From positions 94,690,427-94,754,426 of the forward strand of contig NC_084472.1 of assembly GCF_027409185.1 (NCBI RefSeq): DNA of 64,000 nt. Direction: 5' to 3'. Position numbers and translations under genes: made by a program. Every line of letters begins with the position of its first letter. Position 1 is the stretch's first letter. The notes under the pieces were generated by a model. It made no database searches and had not been told where the DNA came from. It saw nothing but the letters and a program-made list of their open reading frames with translations. Below are positions 40,165 to 52,169 of the stretch, piece by piece. This DNA comes from Cynocephalus volans. Taxonomy: Eukaryota; Chordata; Mammalia; Dermoptera; Cynocephalidae.

Positions 40165-40230
40165 GGAAAGTTTCCCAACAAAAAGAAAAGCCTACTACTA
40201 AATGGCTTCACTGCTAAATTGTACCAAACT
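40165..40230 (+). mobile_element. Old L1 ORF2, left piece before nested insertion
   Basis: CCAACAAAAAGAAAAGCCTA through GGCTTCACTGCTAAATTGTA is L1 ORF2 sequence. It resumes without loss at about 42375, showing that the block between is a later insertion. Confidence 0.85.
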
Positions 40231-42374
40231 TTTTTTTTTTTTTTCATTATTAAGTGTATACTTTAATGGCATTAAGTATAGTCACAATGTTCTGCAACCA
40301 TCACTGTTTTCCATTTCCAAGACTTTTTCATCATCCCAAACAGAAACTCAATACTCATTAAACAGTAACTCCCATTACCCCTTCCCCCAACCCCTGGTAT
40401 CCTCTATTCTATTTTCTGTCTCTATGAATTTGCCTATTCTAAGTATCTTGTATAAGTGGAATTATACAGTATTTATCCTTTTGTATCTGGCTTATTTCAC
40501 TTAGCATAATGTTTTCAAGGTTAATCCATGTTGTAGCATGTATAGAATTTCATTCCTTTTAAAGGCTGAAAACTCTTCCATTGTATCTATACACCACATT
40601 TTATTTAGCATTCATCTGTCGGTGGACATTTGGATTGTTTCCACTTTCTGTCTATTGTGAATAATGCTGCCATGCACATTGGTGTACAAATATCTGTTTG
40701 AGTCCCTGTTAATTTTTTTGAGTGTAGATCTAGCAATGGAATTCCAGGATAATATGGTAATTTTATGTTTAATTTTTTTTGAGGAATTCCCGTACTGTTT
40801 TCCACAGCAGCTTTACCATTTTGTATTTTTACCAGCAATGTACAAGGGTTAAAATTTCTCCACATCATTGTCAACACTTGTTATTTTTTGTTTTTTGATA
40901 ATAGCCATCCTAATGGATATGAAGTGGTATCTCATTGTGGTTTTGATTTGCATTTCCCCATGGCTAGTGATGGTGAACAACATTTCATGTGCTTATTGGC
41001 CATTTGTATATCTTCTTTGGAGAAATGTATATTCAAGTCTTTTGCCTGTTTTTGAATTGGGTTGTTTGTTTTGTTGTCGTTGAGTTATAAGAGTTATTTA
41101 TATATTCTAAATATTAATGCCTTATGAGATATATGATTTACAAATATTATCCCCCATTCTGTGGGTTGCTTTTTCACTCTGTAGGTAGTATCCTTTGATA
41201 CACAAAAGTTTTTGATTTTGATAAAGTCCAAATATATTTTTTGTTTTTATTGTTGCCTGGGCTTTTGGTGTCATATCCAAGAAATCATTGCTAAATTCAG
41301 TATCATGAAGATTTTCCTCTATGTTTTCTTCTAAGAATTTTAGAGGTTTAGTTCTTACGTTTAGGTCTTTGATACATTTTGAGTTAATTTTTGTATATGG
41401 TGTAAGGTAAGAGTCCAATTCAATTCTTTTGAGAGTGGATATACAGTTTTCCCAGCATCAATTGTTGAAAAGACTGTTCTTTCCCCATTGAATAGTCTTG
41501 GCACCCTTATTGAAAATAATTTCATTATATGTGTGATGGTTTATTTCTGGGCTCTCTGTTCTACTCCATTGATCTATATATCTGCCCTTATGTTAGTACC
41601 ATACTTTTTGATTACTGTAGCTTTGTAGTAAGTTTTGAAATCAGGAAGTGTGAGTCCTCCAACTTTGTTCTTTCTTTTTTTTTTTTTTAAATTTTATTTT
41701 GTTGATATACATTGTGGCTGATTATTGCTCCCCATCACCAAAACCTCCCTCCCTTCTCCCCCCCTCGCCCCCAACAATGTCCTTTCTGTTTGCTTGTCGT
41801 ATCAACTTCAAATAATTGTGGTTGTTATATCTTCTTCCCCCCCCCCCCCGGTTTGTGTGTGTGTGTGTGTGTGTGTGTCTGTGTGTGTGTGTGTGTGTGA
41901 ATTTATATATTAATTTTTAGCTCCCACCAATAAGTGAGAACATGTGGTATTTCTCTTTCTGTGCCTGACTTGTTTCACTTAATATAATTCTCTCAAGGTC
42001 CATCCATGTTGTTGCAAATGGCAGTATTTCATTCGTTTTTATAGCTGAGTAGTATTCCATTGTGTAGATGTACCACATTTTCCGTATCCACTCATCCGAT
42101 GATGGGCATTTGGGCTGGTTCCAACTCTTGGCTATTGTAAAGAGTGCTGCGATAAACATTGGGAAACAGGTATACCTTCGACTTGATGATTTCCATTCCT
42201 CTGGGTATATTCCCAACAGTGGGATAGCTGGATCGTATGGTAGATGTATCTGGAATTGTTTGAGGAACCTCCATACCATTTTCCATAGAGGCTGCACCAT
42301 TTTGCAGTCCCACCAACAATGTATGAGAGTTCCTTTTTCTCCGCAGCCTCGCCAGCATTTATCGTTCATAGTCT
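40231..42374 (-). mobile_element. L1 insertion with 3' transduction
   Basis: On the - strand, 42374 to about 41690 is the 3' end of the young L1 family, ending in its usual AATAAAATTTAAAAA tail (T run at 41673-41690 on +). The sequence continues through about 1.43 kb of an older L1 3' region (41671-40246) and ends in a second A run (T run 40231-40244), with ATTAAA about 20 bases before it. The target sequence TTGTACCAAACTTTT of the host L1 is repeated at both outer edges (40219 and 42374). No duplication flanks the inner A run. One retrotransposition of a read-through L1 transcript explains this best. Confidence 0.72.
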
Positions 42375-43566
42375 TGTACCAAACTTTTAAAGAAGAATAC
42401 CAATTCTTCTCAAACTATTCCAAAAAATCAAAGCAGAGGTTATTTTCCCAAACTACTCTATGAGGGCAACATCACCCTGATACTAAAATCAGACAACACA
42501 ACAAAAAAAAGAAAACTACAGGCCAATATCTCTGATGAACATGGATGCAAAAATTCTCAACAAAATACTAGCAAACCAAATTCAACAGCACATCAAAAAG
42601 ATTATACATCATGATCTAGTGGGATTTATCCCAAAGATGCAAGGATAGTTCAACATATGCAAATCACTAAATGTAATACACCACATCAACAAAATGAAGG
42701 AAAAAACCATATGATCATCTCAAGAGATGCAGAAAAAGTATGATAAAATTCAACAACACTTCATGATAAAAATTCTCAAAAAACTAGGTATAGATGGAAA
42801 GTATCTCAACACAGTAAGGGCCATATATGACAAACCCACAGCTAACATCATTCTGAATTGGGGAAAAGTTGAAAGCATCTCCTCTAAGAACAGGAACAAG
42901 ACAAGGATGCCCACTCTCACCACTCCTACATAATATAGTACTGTAAGATCTAGCCAAAGCAAGAGAAAAGTGTATCCAAATTGGAAAAGAGGAAGTCAAA
43001 TTGCCCTGTTTGTAGATGACACGATATTATATACAGAAAAACCTAAAGAATCTACCAAAAAACTCTTAACTGATAAATGGATTCAGTAAAGTTGCAGGAT
43101 ACAAAATCAATATACAAAAATCAGTAAAGCTGGAGGCGTTACATTACCTGACTTCAAAATATACTACAAAGTTATTGTAACCAAAATAGCATGGTACTGG
43201 CATAAAACAGACACATGGACCAGTGGAACAGAATACAGAACCCAGAAAATCTGTGTACATATAGCCAACTGATTTTTGACAAAGGCACTGAGATAATACA
43301 CTGGGGAAAGGACAGCTTCTTCAATAAATGGTGGTGCTGGGAAAACTAGATATCCACATGCAAAAGAATGAAACCAGATCTCTCTCTCTCACCACATACC
43401 AAAATCAATTCAAAATTAAATAAAGACTTAAATGTAAGACCTGAAACTATAAAACTACTAGAAGAAAGGGGCAAAAATTTTATGGAGAAGACTTCTAATG
43501 CGCAAACAACAAAAACAAACTAGAAAGCTTCTGCACAGCAAAAGAAACAATCAAAGACGCAACCAG
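42375..43566 (+). mobile_element. Old L1 ORF2, middle piece
   Basis: Continuation of the L1 begun at 40165: RT-domain wording (GGATGCCCACTCTCACCACT, TTTGTAGATGACACGATA) and the ORF2 tail up to CAAAGACGCAACCAG, where the full-length L1 was inserted. Frames are broken, with an internal deletion after 43100. Confidence 0.9.
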
Positions 43567-45242
43567 GGGAGGGATCCTAAGATCGCGGTGGCTGCGGCGG
43601 TTGGCGCAGAGTGGCTGAGGTGGAAAAGGCGGCCACTGGTCCTTAGGCAGCCGGGAAACTTGTGGACCTTCCTCTTGCCGTCTCTTAAGGGAGGACTGCT
43701 GCTGGTGGCTGGTCGAGGAAGCTGACCACCACTTTGCCCTTGGCAGGAGAGGCTGCCTCATTTACAGGCAACAGCTTTGAAGTATGGAGCAGGAAAAGAA
43801 CTGTTTCTTAGCTGCAAAAGCGAGTCTCTAAACAGGGAACTCGGTGCCGGGGCTGCTGTTGACGCTGCCAGGATCCCGGAGGCCGGGGCCGTGTTGAAGG
43901 CAGCCAGCTGCCCTACTCAGGAATCGAGGTTTCAGGCCAGCATTAAAGAAGATTCCTGGGAGGGCCCAAGCCGCACAGCGGGACAGAGTGAGCAGCTCGA
44001 GGCGGCGGCGGCTGAGAACGGGGACAGCGATGACGTAGAGGCAGAGAGGGAGCCGACCGACCGGCACAGCCCCGAGAGTGACCCCCAGCCTGGCCTGCTC
44101 GGGAGGCGAACGCTCGCCCAGCTTCCGCCTGCCCCACTGGGCCACTCACTGCCCCTGGGGCTGCCTCCATTTTCTCAGCTGGTGGTGGCTCCAGACCGGG
44201 TCAACCAAGCCTGTCCTCTTCGCCTGGCTTGGCTCCTCACTGAGCCTTCCCACTTGCTTGCCCCGGTGCGGGGCTTCCCGGGGCCTGCGGGCCGGCCTCC
44301 CCTTCCACTCCCTCCACGGTTCTCTGGTGGGGATGATGGCGTGGGGCGTCCCTGGCCAGCATCGGGAGGGCAAGGAAGTACGGGCCGGGCCGACTGTCAC
44401 TCTACCACACCCTGGGCTCCGGCCCCCAGTAAACTTCCTGTTACCGGGAGGCAGATACCATCTCTGCGGCCACCAGTTCGGAAAAACGCCTAACCAATTT
44501 CTGGTTAGGAATCGTGGTCGGAGAGTTCCCGAGTTCGCTTGAACCTGCCGGAGAGCTGACTGCGGGCGGGCACCAGAGTCAGTCCATGCCGGGGGAATTC
44601 AAAGGTGAACCGTGTGCTGTGGGCTCCTCCCCCGAGGAGCCCACGCTCTGGTGTGGGAGATAAGACAAGTCCACAAATACCCGTGATACCAGGAGGAAGG
44701 TGATAATTCCCGAGAAAGATCTACACAGTGCTACAAAGGCACCCAGAGAGACCGGTCATCTGCGCCTAGCAGAAACCTGGTAGACTTCCTGGGTGAGGTG
44801 GTGCCGAGCAGGATCTTGAAGGCCCAGCTGATACACGAGGGTTGGAGAAGACACGTCCCAGCCCAGCCCAGTGCACACAGAGCGGTGAGACGTCCGGCTA
44901 GGGAGGCGGAGACTCAACAGAAACCACACACCCTGTGGGAGTGCCACTGTGTGATCCAGCAGCCCAGGCAGGAACGCACGGAACAAGGAGAAGTCCTGCA
45001 TGGGAAGTGGAAGCTCAGCAGAGACCACACACCCTGCGGTACCGCCCCGTGATCCAGCAGCCCAGCAGAGTCCAGGCTAACCAGAGAGGTGGCTTCCCAG
45101 AGAGGCCCAAGACCCGAAGCAACCACACACACAAGGCACTAGAGGCCAACTGAGCAGTCACGGAGGTAGCCATACCAAATTGGCAACCACAGCAACATCT
45201 TAGTCAGTCAAGACTGGTGGACTGTGAAACCCCCTGCCACAA
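43567..45242 (+). promoter_or_regulatory. 5' UTR/promoter region of the full-length L1
   Basis: GC- and CpG-rich region carrying the internal promoter by analogy with other L1s. The segment around 44902-45000 is repeated about 101 bases later (GAAACCACACACCCTGTGGG versus GAGACCACACACCCTGCGGT), a tandem duplication of about 100 bp. A 238-codon open frame (43777-44493) and an overlapping 154-codon frame (44078-44542) occur but may simply reflect GC richness. Confidence 0.7.
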
Positions 45243-45615
45243 TGAATAAACATCAAAAAAAAGATACCAGAAAAACAAAAAAACAAGAAAGTACACCAGC
45301 AAAAGTTAATAAATCTCAAACTCTAGATCCTATAGAACAAGAAGCCCTTGAAATGACTGACAAGGAATTTCGAGTGATAATTCTAAGGAAACTGAATGAG
45401 ATACAAGAAAACTCAGCTAGACATCATGATGAAATGAGGAAAAGTATACAGGACCTGAAAGAGGAAACGTACAAGGAAATCAATGTCCTGAAAAAAAATG
45501 TAGCAGAACTTCCTGAACTGAAGAAGTTATTCAGCGAAATAAAAAACACAACGGAGAGTTTAACCAGCAGGCTTGTTGAAGTTGAAGAGAGAACCTCTGA
45601 ACTTGAAGATGGGCT

Positions 45616-45652
<37 letters not shown>

Positions 45653-46400
45653 TCTTTTTCGTGACTGGTACTCAGGCAGTGAATGCACCGACAATTCCTA
45701 TATAGGATCTGAACCCGCGGCGGGAGCGTCGCCGCGCTCCCAGCGCTGCACTCTCCCGAGTGCACCGCGGGCTCGGCCCGAAGATGGGCTGTTTGAAATA
45801 ACACAAGCAGACAAAAAAAAAGAGAATCAAAGTCATTGAAGAAAATGTGAGAGAGATCATCAGACAACCTTAAGCACTCAAATATCAGAGTGATGGGTAT
45901 TCCAGACGGGGAGGAAAACGGAGATTGCATTGAAAACATATTCAACAAAATAGTGGCAGAAAACTTCCCAGGTACAGGAAAAATCACAGATCTTCAAATC
46001 CAGGAAGCTCAACGATCTCCAAACGTATTCAACCCAAAAAGGCCTTCTCCAAGACATGTTATAGTCAAATTGGCAAAACTCAGAGACAAAGAGAGAATCT
46101 TAAAAGCTGCAAGAGAGAAGCGTCAAATCACCTAATAAGGGAGCCCCAATCAGGCTAACATCAGACTTTTCATCACAAACCCTAAAAGCTAGAAAGGAAT
46201 GGAATGATATTTTCAAAATACTAAAAGACAAAGATTGCCAGCCAAGAATACTCTACCCTGCAAGGCTATCCTTCCAAAATGAAGGGCAAATAGTATATTT
46301 CTCAGACAAAAACTGCGGGAGTTCACTACCACACGACCACCCTTGCAAGAAATCCTCAAGGGAGTACTGGGTTTGGTTCCTGAAAAATAGCTACCACTGC
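45243..46400 (+). pseudogene. L1 ORF1 (RNA-binding protein), disrupted
   Basis: Starts ATGAATAAACATCAAAAAAA. The N-terminal lysine-rich and coiled-coil part (LKKNVAELPELKKLFSEI) runs to 45616. A SINE interrupts it at 45617-45779 and the frame then shifts. The RRM/C-terminal part resumes at about 45890 (RVMGIPDGEENGDCIENIF, PRHVIVKLAKLRDKERIL) and meets a stop at 46133 caused by an extra base in TAATAAGG. Further C-terminal sequence is still recognisable after that stop. Confidence 0.88.
45617..45779 (-). mobile_element. GC-hairpin SINE inside L1 ORF1
   Basis: The - strand reads GGGCCGAGCCCGCGGTGCAC, TCGGGAGAGTGCAGCGCTGG, a GGGAGCGCGGCGACGCTCCC hairpin and CGCGGGTTCAGATCC, ending GTCACGAAAAAGAC before a long A tail. 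A 12-bp duplication GAAGATGGGCTG lies at 45605-45616 and 45780-45791. This subfamily is therefore younger than the full-length L1. Confidence 0.93.
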
Positions 46401-46577
46401 CATAAAAACCCAAGAAAAATCAAAACCCACTAGTATAATAAAAATGGCATTCATGAAGAGAAAACAAACAAACAAAAACGCTATCTACAATCTAAGGAAG
46501 CAACGAACACAGAAACCAAACAGTAAATCAGAAAGCAAGGAACAAAAGACACCTAAGACAACCAAACAACCAATAAA

Positions 46578-49500
46578 ATGCTAGGAATAAATCAACACCT
46601 TTCAATAACAACTCTTAATGTAAAGGGCTTAAATTCCCCAATCAAAAGACACAGACTGGCTGACTGGATGAAAAAGGAGGACCCAACTATATGCTGCCTA
46701 CAAGAGACCCACCTCACCCATAAAGATTCACACAGACTAAGAGTGAAAGGATGGAAAAAGATTTACCATGCAAACAGAAAAGAAAAACGAGCTTGAGTAG
46801 CTATTCTTATATCTGACAAAATAGACTTTAAACTAAAAACCATAAAAAGAGACAATGAGGGACACTACATAATGATAAAAGGACTGATCCATCAAGAAGA
46901 CATAACAATCATAAATATGTACGCACCCAATGTTGGAGCAGCCAGATTTATAAAACAAACTCTATTAGACCTAAAGAAGGAAATGGACACTAATACCATA
47001 ATAGCAGGGGACCTGAACACCCCACTGTCAATATTAGAAAGATCATCTAGGCAAAGAATCAGTAGAGAAACACAAGATTTAAACAATACTCTAGACCAAT
47101 GGGAATTGGCAGATATCTACAGAACATTCCACCCAACAACCTCAGAATATTCATTCTTCTCATCAGCACATGGATCATTCTCCAGGATAGATCACATATT
47201 AGGTCACAAATCAAGTTTCAATAAATTCAAAAAAATTGGAATTATCCCATGTATTTTCCTCACACCAGAATGGATTAAAACTAGAAATTAATAACAAACA
47301 AAACTCTGGAAACTATACAAACACATGGAAATTAAACAGCATTCTACTTAATGACATATGGGTCCAAGAAGAAATAAAGCAGGAAATCAAAAAATTTATT
47401 GAAACTAATGAAAATAATGATACATCATACCAAAACCTGTGGGATACTGCAAAAGCAGTATTAAGGGGGACATTTATTGCATTAAATGCTCACCTCAGAA
47501 AAATGGAAAGATGGCAAGTGAACAACCTAACACTTCACCTTAAAGAACTAGAAAAATAAGAACAATCCAAACCTAAAGTTAGCAGACGGAAAGAAATCAT
47601 TAAGATCAGAGCAGAACTGAATGAAATTGAAACCCAAAAAACAATACAAAACATCAATGAATCAAAAAGTTGGTTTTTTGAAAAGATAAATAAAATAGAC
47701 AAACCATTAGCATGGCTAACAAAAAAAAGAAGAGAGAAGATTCAAATAACAAAAATTGGAAATGAAAAAGGTGATTTACAACTCATTCTATAGTTGTTTA
47801 TAGTACTATAAACAACTATACGCCAACAAGTTTGAAAATCTGGAGGAAATGGATAAATTTCTGGACACACACAAGCTCCCAAAACTGAACCATGAAGACG
47901 TAGAAAATTTAAACAGACCAATAACAATAAAGGAGATTGAAGCTGTTATCAGAAGGCTCCCAACAAAGAAAAGCCCAGGACCAGATGGATTCACAGCAGA
48001 ATTGTACCAAACATACAAATAGCAATTGACATCGATTCTTTACAAACTATTCCAAAAGATTGAAACAGACGCAAATCTCCCAAACTCATTCTATGAAGCA
48101 AACATCATCCTGATACCAAAGCCAAGTAAAGATATAACCAAAAAAGAAAACTACAGGCCGATATCCTTGATGAATATAGATGCAAAAATCCTCACTAAAA
48201 TACTAGCAAACAGAATACAGCAACACATACGTAAAATTATTCACCACGATCAAGTGGGATTCATCCCAGGGATGCAAGTTTGGTTCAACGTACGCAAATC
48301 AATAAATGTGATACACCATATTAATAAAGTCAAACACAAGGACCATATGATCATCTCTATAGATGCTGAAAAAGCATTTGATAAAGTTCAGCACTCAGTC
48401 ATGACAAAGACCCTCTATAAGTTAGGTATAGAGGGAAAGTATCTCAACATAATTAAAGCCATATATGCCAAACCCACTGCCAATATCATCCTGAATGGGC
48501 AAAAGCTGAAAGCTTTTCGTTTAAGAACAGGAACTAGACAAGGATGCCCACTCTCACCACTCCTATTCAACATAGTGTTGGAAGTACTAGCCAGAGCAAT
48601 CAGAGAAGAGAAGGAAATAAAGGACATCCAGATTGGAAAAGATGAAGTCAAACTGTCCCTGTTTGCAGATGACATGATCCTATATATCGAACAGCCTAAA
48701 ACCTCTACAAAAAAACTGTTGGAATTGATAAATGATTTCAGCACAGTAGCAGGATACAAAATCAACACGCAAAAATCAGTAGCATTTCTTTTCTCCAATA
48801 GTGAACATGCAGAAAGAGAAATCAAGAAAGCCTGCCCATTTACAATAGCCACCCAAAAAATAAAATACTTAGGAATTGAGTTAACCAAGGAGGTGAAAAA
48901 TCTCTATAATGAGAACTACAAACCACTGCTGAGAGAAATTAGAGAGGATACAAGAAGATGGAAAGATATTCCATGCTCTTGGATTGGAAGAATCAACATA
49001 GTGAAAATGTCCATACTACCCAAAGTGATATACAAATTCAGTGCAATCCCCATCAAAATTCCAAAGACATTTTTCTCAGAAATGGAAAGAACCATCCAGA
49101 CATTTATACGGAATAATAAAAGACCACACGTAGCCAAAGCAATGCTGAGCAAAAAAAAAAAGGTGGAGGCATAACACTACCCGACTTTAAGCTATACTAC
49201 AAAGCTATAATAACCAAAACAGTATGGTACTGGCATAAAAACAGACACACCGATCAATGGAATAGAATAGAGAATCCAGAAATCAACCCACACACTTACT
49301 GCCATCTGATCTTTGACAAAGGCACCAAGCCTATTCACTGGGGAACGGACTGCCTCTTCAGCAAATGGTGCTGGGATAACTGGATATCCATATGCAGAAT
49401 GAAACTGGACCCATACCTCTCACCATATACTAAAATCAACTCAAAATGGAGTAAGGGTTTAAATATACACCTTGAAACAATAAAACTTCTTAAAGAAAAC

Positions 49501-49955
49501 ATAGGAGAAACACTTCAGGAAATAGGACTGGAAACAGACTTCATGAATACGACCCCAAAAGCACGGGCAACCAAAGGAAAAATAAACAAATGGGATTATA
49601 TCAAACTAAAAAGCTTCTGCACAGCAAAAGAAATAATTAACAGAGTTAAAAGACAACCAACAGAGTGGGAGAAAATATTTGCAAAATATACATCTGACAA
49701 AGGATTAATATCCAGAATATATAAGGAACTCAAACAACTTTACAAGAAAAAAACAAGTAACCCAATTAAAAAATGGGCAAAAGAGCTAAGCAGGCATTTC
49801 TCTAAGGAAGATATACAAATGGCCAACAGACATATGAAAAAATCCTCAACATCACTCAGCATCTGGGAAATGCAAATCAAAACCACACTGAGATACCATC
49901 TAACCCCAGTTAGGATGGCTAAAATCCAAAAGACTCTGAACGATAAATGCTGACG
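46578..49955 (+). pseudogene. L1 ORF2 (endonuclease/reverse transcriptase), disrupted
   Basis: Begins MLGINQHLSITTLNVKGLNS, the apurinic-type endonuclease domain ([32 protein letters not shown]). A TGA at 46794-46796 stops the first frame, a frameshift follows near 47260, and a palindrome at 47789-47820 removes the linker. The reverse transcriptase is open over 48026-49171 with catalytic [11 protein letters not shown] and [21 protein letters not shown] homopolymer slip at about 49151 shifts the frame again, and the C-terminal part reads to about 49953. Not functional as it stands. Confidence 0.93.
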
Positions 49956-50299
49956 AGGTTGCGGAGTAAAAGGAACTCTCATACATTGTTGGTGGGACTG
50001 CAAAATGGTGCAGCCTCTATGGAAAATGGTATGGAGGTTCCTCTAACAATTGCAGATAGATCTACCATACGACCCAGCTATCCCACTGCTGGGAATATAC
50101 CCAGAGGAAGGGAAATCATCAAGTCGAAAGTATACCTGTTCCCCAATGTTCATCGCAGCACTCTTTACAATAGCCAAGAGTTGGAACCAGCCCAAATGTC
50201 CATCATCGGATGAGTGGATACGGAAAATGTGATACATCTACACAATGGAATACTACTCAGTTATAATAACGAATGAAATACTGCCATTTGTAACAACAT

Positions 50300-50621
50300 G
50301 GATGGACCCTGAGAGAATTATGTTAAGTGAAATGAGTCAGGTACAGAAAGAGAAATACCACATGTTCTCACTTATTGGTGGGAGCTAAAAATTAATATAT
50401 AAATTCACACACACACACACAGAAAAAAAAAAATGGGGGGGTGGGGAAGAATATATAACAACCACAATTACTTGAAGTTGATACGACAAGCAAACAGAAA
50501 AGACATTGTTAGCGGGGAGGGAGGAGAGGGAGGAGGGAGGGAGGTTTTGGTAAGGGGCAACAATAATCAACCACAATGTATATCGACAAAATAAAATTAA
50601 AAAAAAAAAAAAAAAAAAAAA
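50300..50621 (+). other. L1 3' UTR with CA repeat, G tract and poly(A)
   Basis: Short (CA)n at about 50407-50420, A run, GGGGGGGTGGGG tract, polypurine GAGGGAGGAGAGGGAGGAGG region, AATAAAATTAA signal and a 20-plus A tail. The same blocks appear reversed at 5557-5846 and 41690-41930. Confidence 0.85.
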
Positions 50622-50636
50622 CAAAGACGCAACCAG

Positions 50637-50832
50637 CAGAATCGGAGAAAATATTTGCAAACTATTCATCTGACAAGGGATTAATATCCAGAATATACGA
50701 GGAACTTAACTCAACAGCAAAAAACCAAATAACCCAATTAAAAACAGGCAAACGACCTGAATAGACGTTTCTCAAATGAAGATGTACAAATGACCACCAG
50801 TTATATATGAAAAAGTGCTCAACATCACTAAT
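50637..50832 (+). mobile_element. Old L1 ORF2 end, continuation
   Basis: GGAGAAAATATTTGCAAACT, GACAAGGGATTAATATCCAG and CTCAACATCACTAAT continue the L1 interrupted at 43566. Confidence 0.85.
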
Positions 50833-51245
50833 TGCTACAGGTCAAATGTATCTCCCTAAAGTTCATGTATTGAAACTTGACCCCCATTGTGAGAACATTA
50901 AGAAGGTAGGAAATCCAATTACAGTATTTGATAGGTAGGGCCTTTAATAGGTCATTGGATTGTGAAGACTACACTCTCATGAATGGATGGATCTGTTCAT
51001 AGAGTAACAGGCATGGTTCTGATGGGAGATATGAGGAGAGCAAGTGAGCTATCAGGTTAGCTCTCTCTCACTCAGCCCATTCTCACCATGTGATACCTTA
51101 TGTTGCTGTAGATGAAGGCCCTCACCAGGTATGTTCCATGGACTTAGGACTATCCCAGCTTCTGAAACTGTAAGAAATAAATTCCATTCCTTTATAAATT
51201 ACCAGTTTCAGGTATTCTATTCTAAGCTAAAGAAACAGACTAACA
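50833..51245 (+). mobile_element. Solo LTR, MaLR-type
   Basis: Starts TGCTACAGGTCAAATGTATC and ends AGACTAACA, with a degenerate 5-bp duplication CTAAT/GTAAT at 50828-50832 and 51246-51250. AATAAATTCC lies near the end. It splits the L1 sentence that resumes with ATGCAAATCAAAGCC, and is related to the LTR at 21520-21973. Confidence 0.78.
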
Positions 51246-52160
51246 GTAATCATCTGGGATGCAAATCAAAGCCACAATGAGATATCATCTCCTCCCAGTT
51301 AGAATCGCTATTATCAAAAAGACAAAAAATAACAAATGTTGGTGAGGACGTGGAGACAGGGGAACTCTTATACACTGTTGGTGGGAACGTAAATTAGTAC
51401 AGCCATTATGTAGAACAGTACAGAGGTTGCTCAAAAAACATTTAACTACCATATGATCCAGTAATCCCACTGCTGGGTATTTATCCAAAGGAAGGGAAAT
51501 TTGCATACCAAAGAGATATCTGCATTACCATGTTTACTGCAGTACCACTCACAACAGCCAAGATACGGAATCAACCTAGGTGACAGATGAATGAATAGAG
51601 AAAATGTGTATGTACACAATGGAATATTACTCAGCCATGAAAAAGAATGAAATCCTGTCATTTGTGGTAACGTGGATCACCTTGTAAGGCATTATATTAG
51701 GTGAAATAAGTCAGACACAGAAAGATAAATACTGCATGTTCTCATTTGTATGTGGGAGCTGAAAAAAATAAGTTGAACTTTTAGAAGCAGAGAGTAGAAC
51801 TGTGTGGTTACTAGAGGTTGAGAAGGGTAGGAGATAGGCAAGAGCGGAAGGGAGAGGGGGGTTAAAAGGAGGGGAGATAGTGAAAGGTTGGTTAGTGGGC
51901 ACAAAATTACAGCTAGATAGGAAAAATAAGTTCTAGAGGTATACAGTAGTGCTAGACATCTATAATTAACAATAATTTATTGTATGTTCTCAAATGGCTA
52001 GAGGAGAGGAGAGCTTAAATGTTCTCATCACAAAGAAATAATTTCTGCAATGATGAATTTGCAAACTACCCTGATTTGTCTACCACACTGTATACACATT
52101 GAAATATAACTCTGTACCCCATAAATAGGTACAATCAATGTTGCAATTAAAAAAAATAAA
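51246..52160 (+). mobile_element. Old L1 3' end
   Basis: TAATCCCACTGCTGGGTATT, ACACAATGGAATATTACTCA, ATTTGTATGTGGGAGCTGAA and the A-rich terminus at about 52147-52170 form the last part of ORF2 and the 3' UTR of the old L1. Confidence 0.88.
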
Positions 52161-52169
52161 AATTTTAAA

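Larger units (their letters stand above)
43567..50621 (+). mobile_element. Full-length young LINE-1, 7.05 kb, inactivated
   Basis: A complete L1 with GC-rich 5' UTR (43567-45242), ORF1 (45243-about 46400), ORF2 (46578-about 49955), a 3' UTR with CA repeat and G tract, and a poly(A) tail. A perfect 15-bp duplication CAAAGACGCAACCAG lies at 43552-43566 and 50622-50636. It sits in the older L1 and is inactivated by a SINE in ORF1, a frameshift near the ORF1 end, stops and frameshifts in ORF2 and a palindrome at 47789-47820. The same family supplied the truncated copies at 5557-5846 and 41690-42374. Confidence 0.95.

Noticed and set aside
41917..42369. 150-codon - strand frame
   Set aside because: C-terminal part of L1 ORF2 in a truncated copy.
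43777..44493. Stand-alone protein-coding gene
   Set aside because: Located inside the L1 5' UTR between the element start and ORF1.
47789..47820. microRNA hairpin
   Set aside because: A perfect palindrome with no loop inside L1 is better explained by a replication or reverse-transcription error.
48026..49174. 382-codon open frame as a host gene
   Set aside because: It is the reverse-transcriptase part of the full-length L1.
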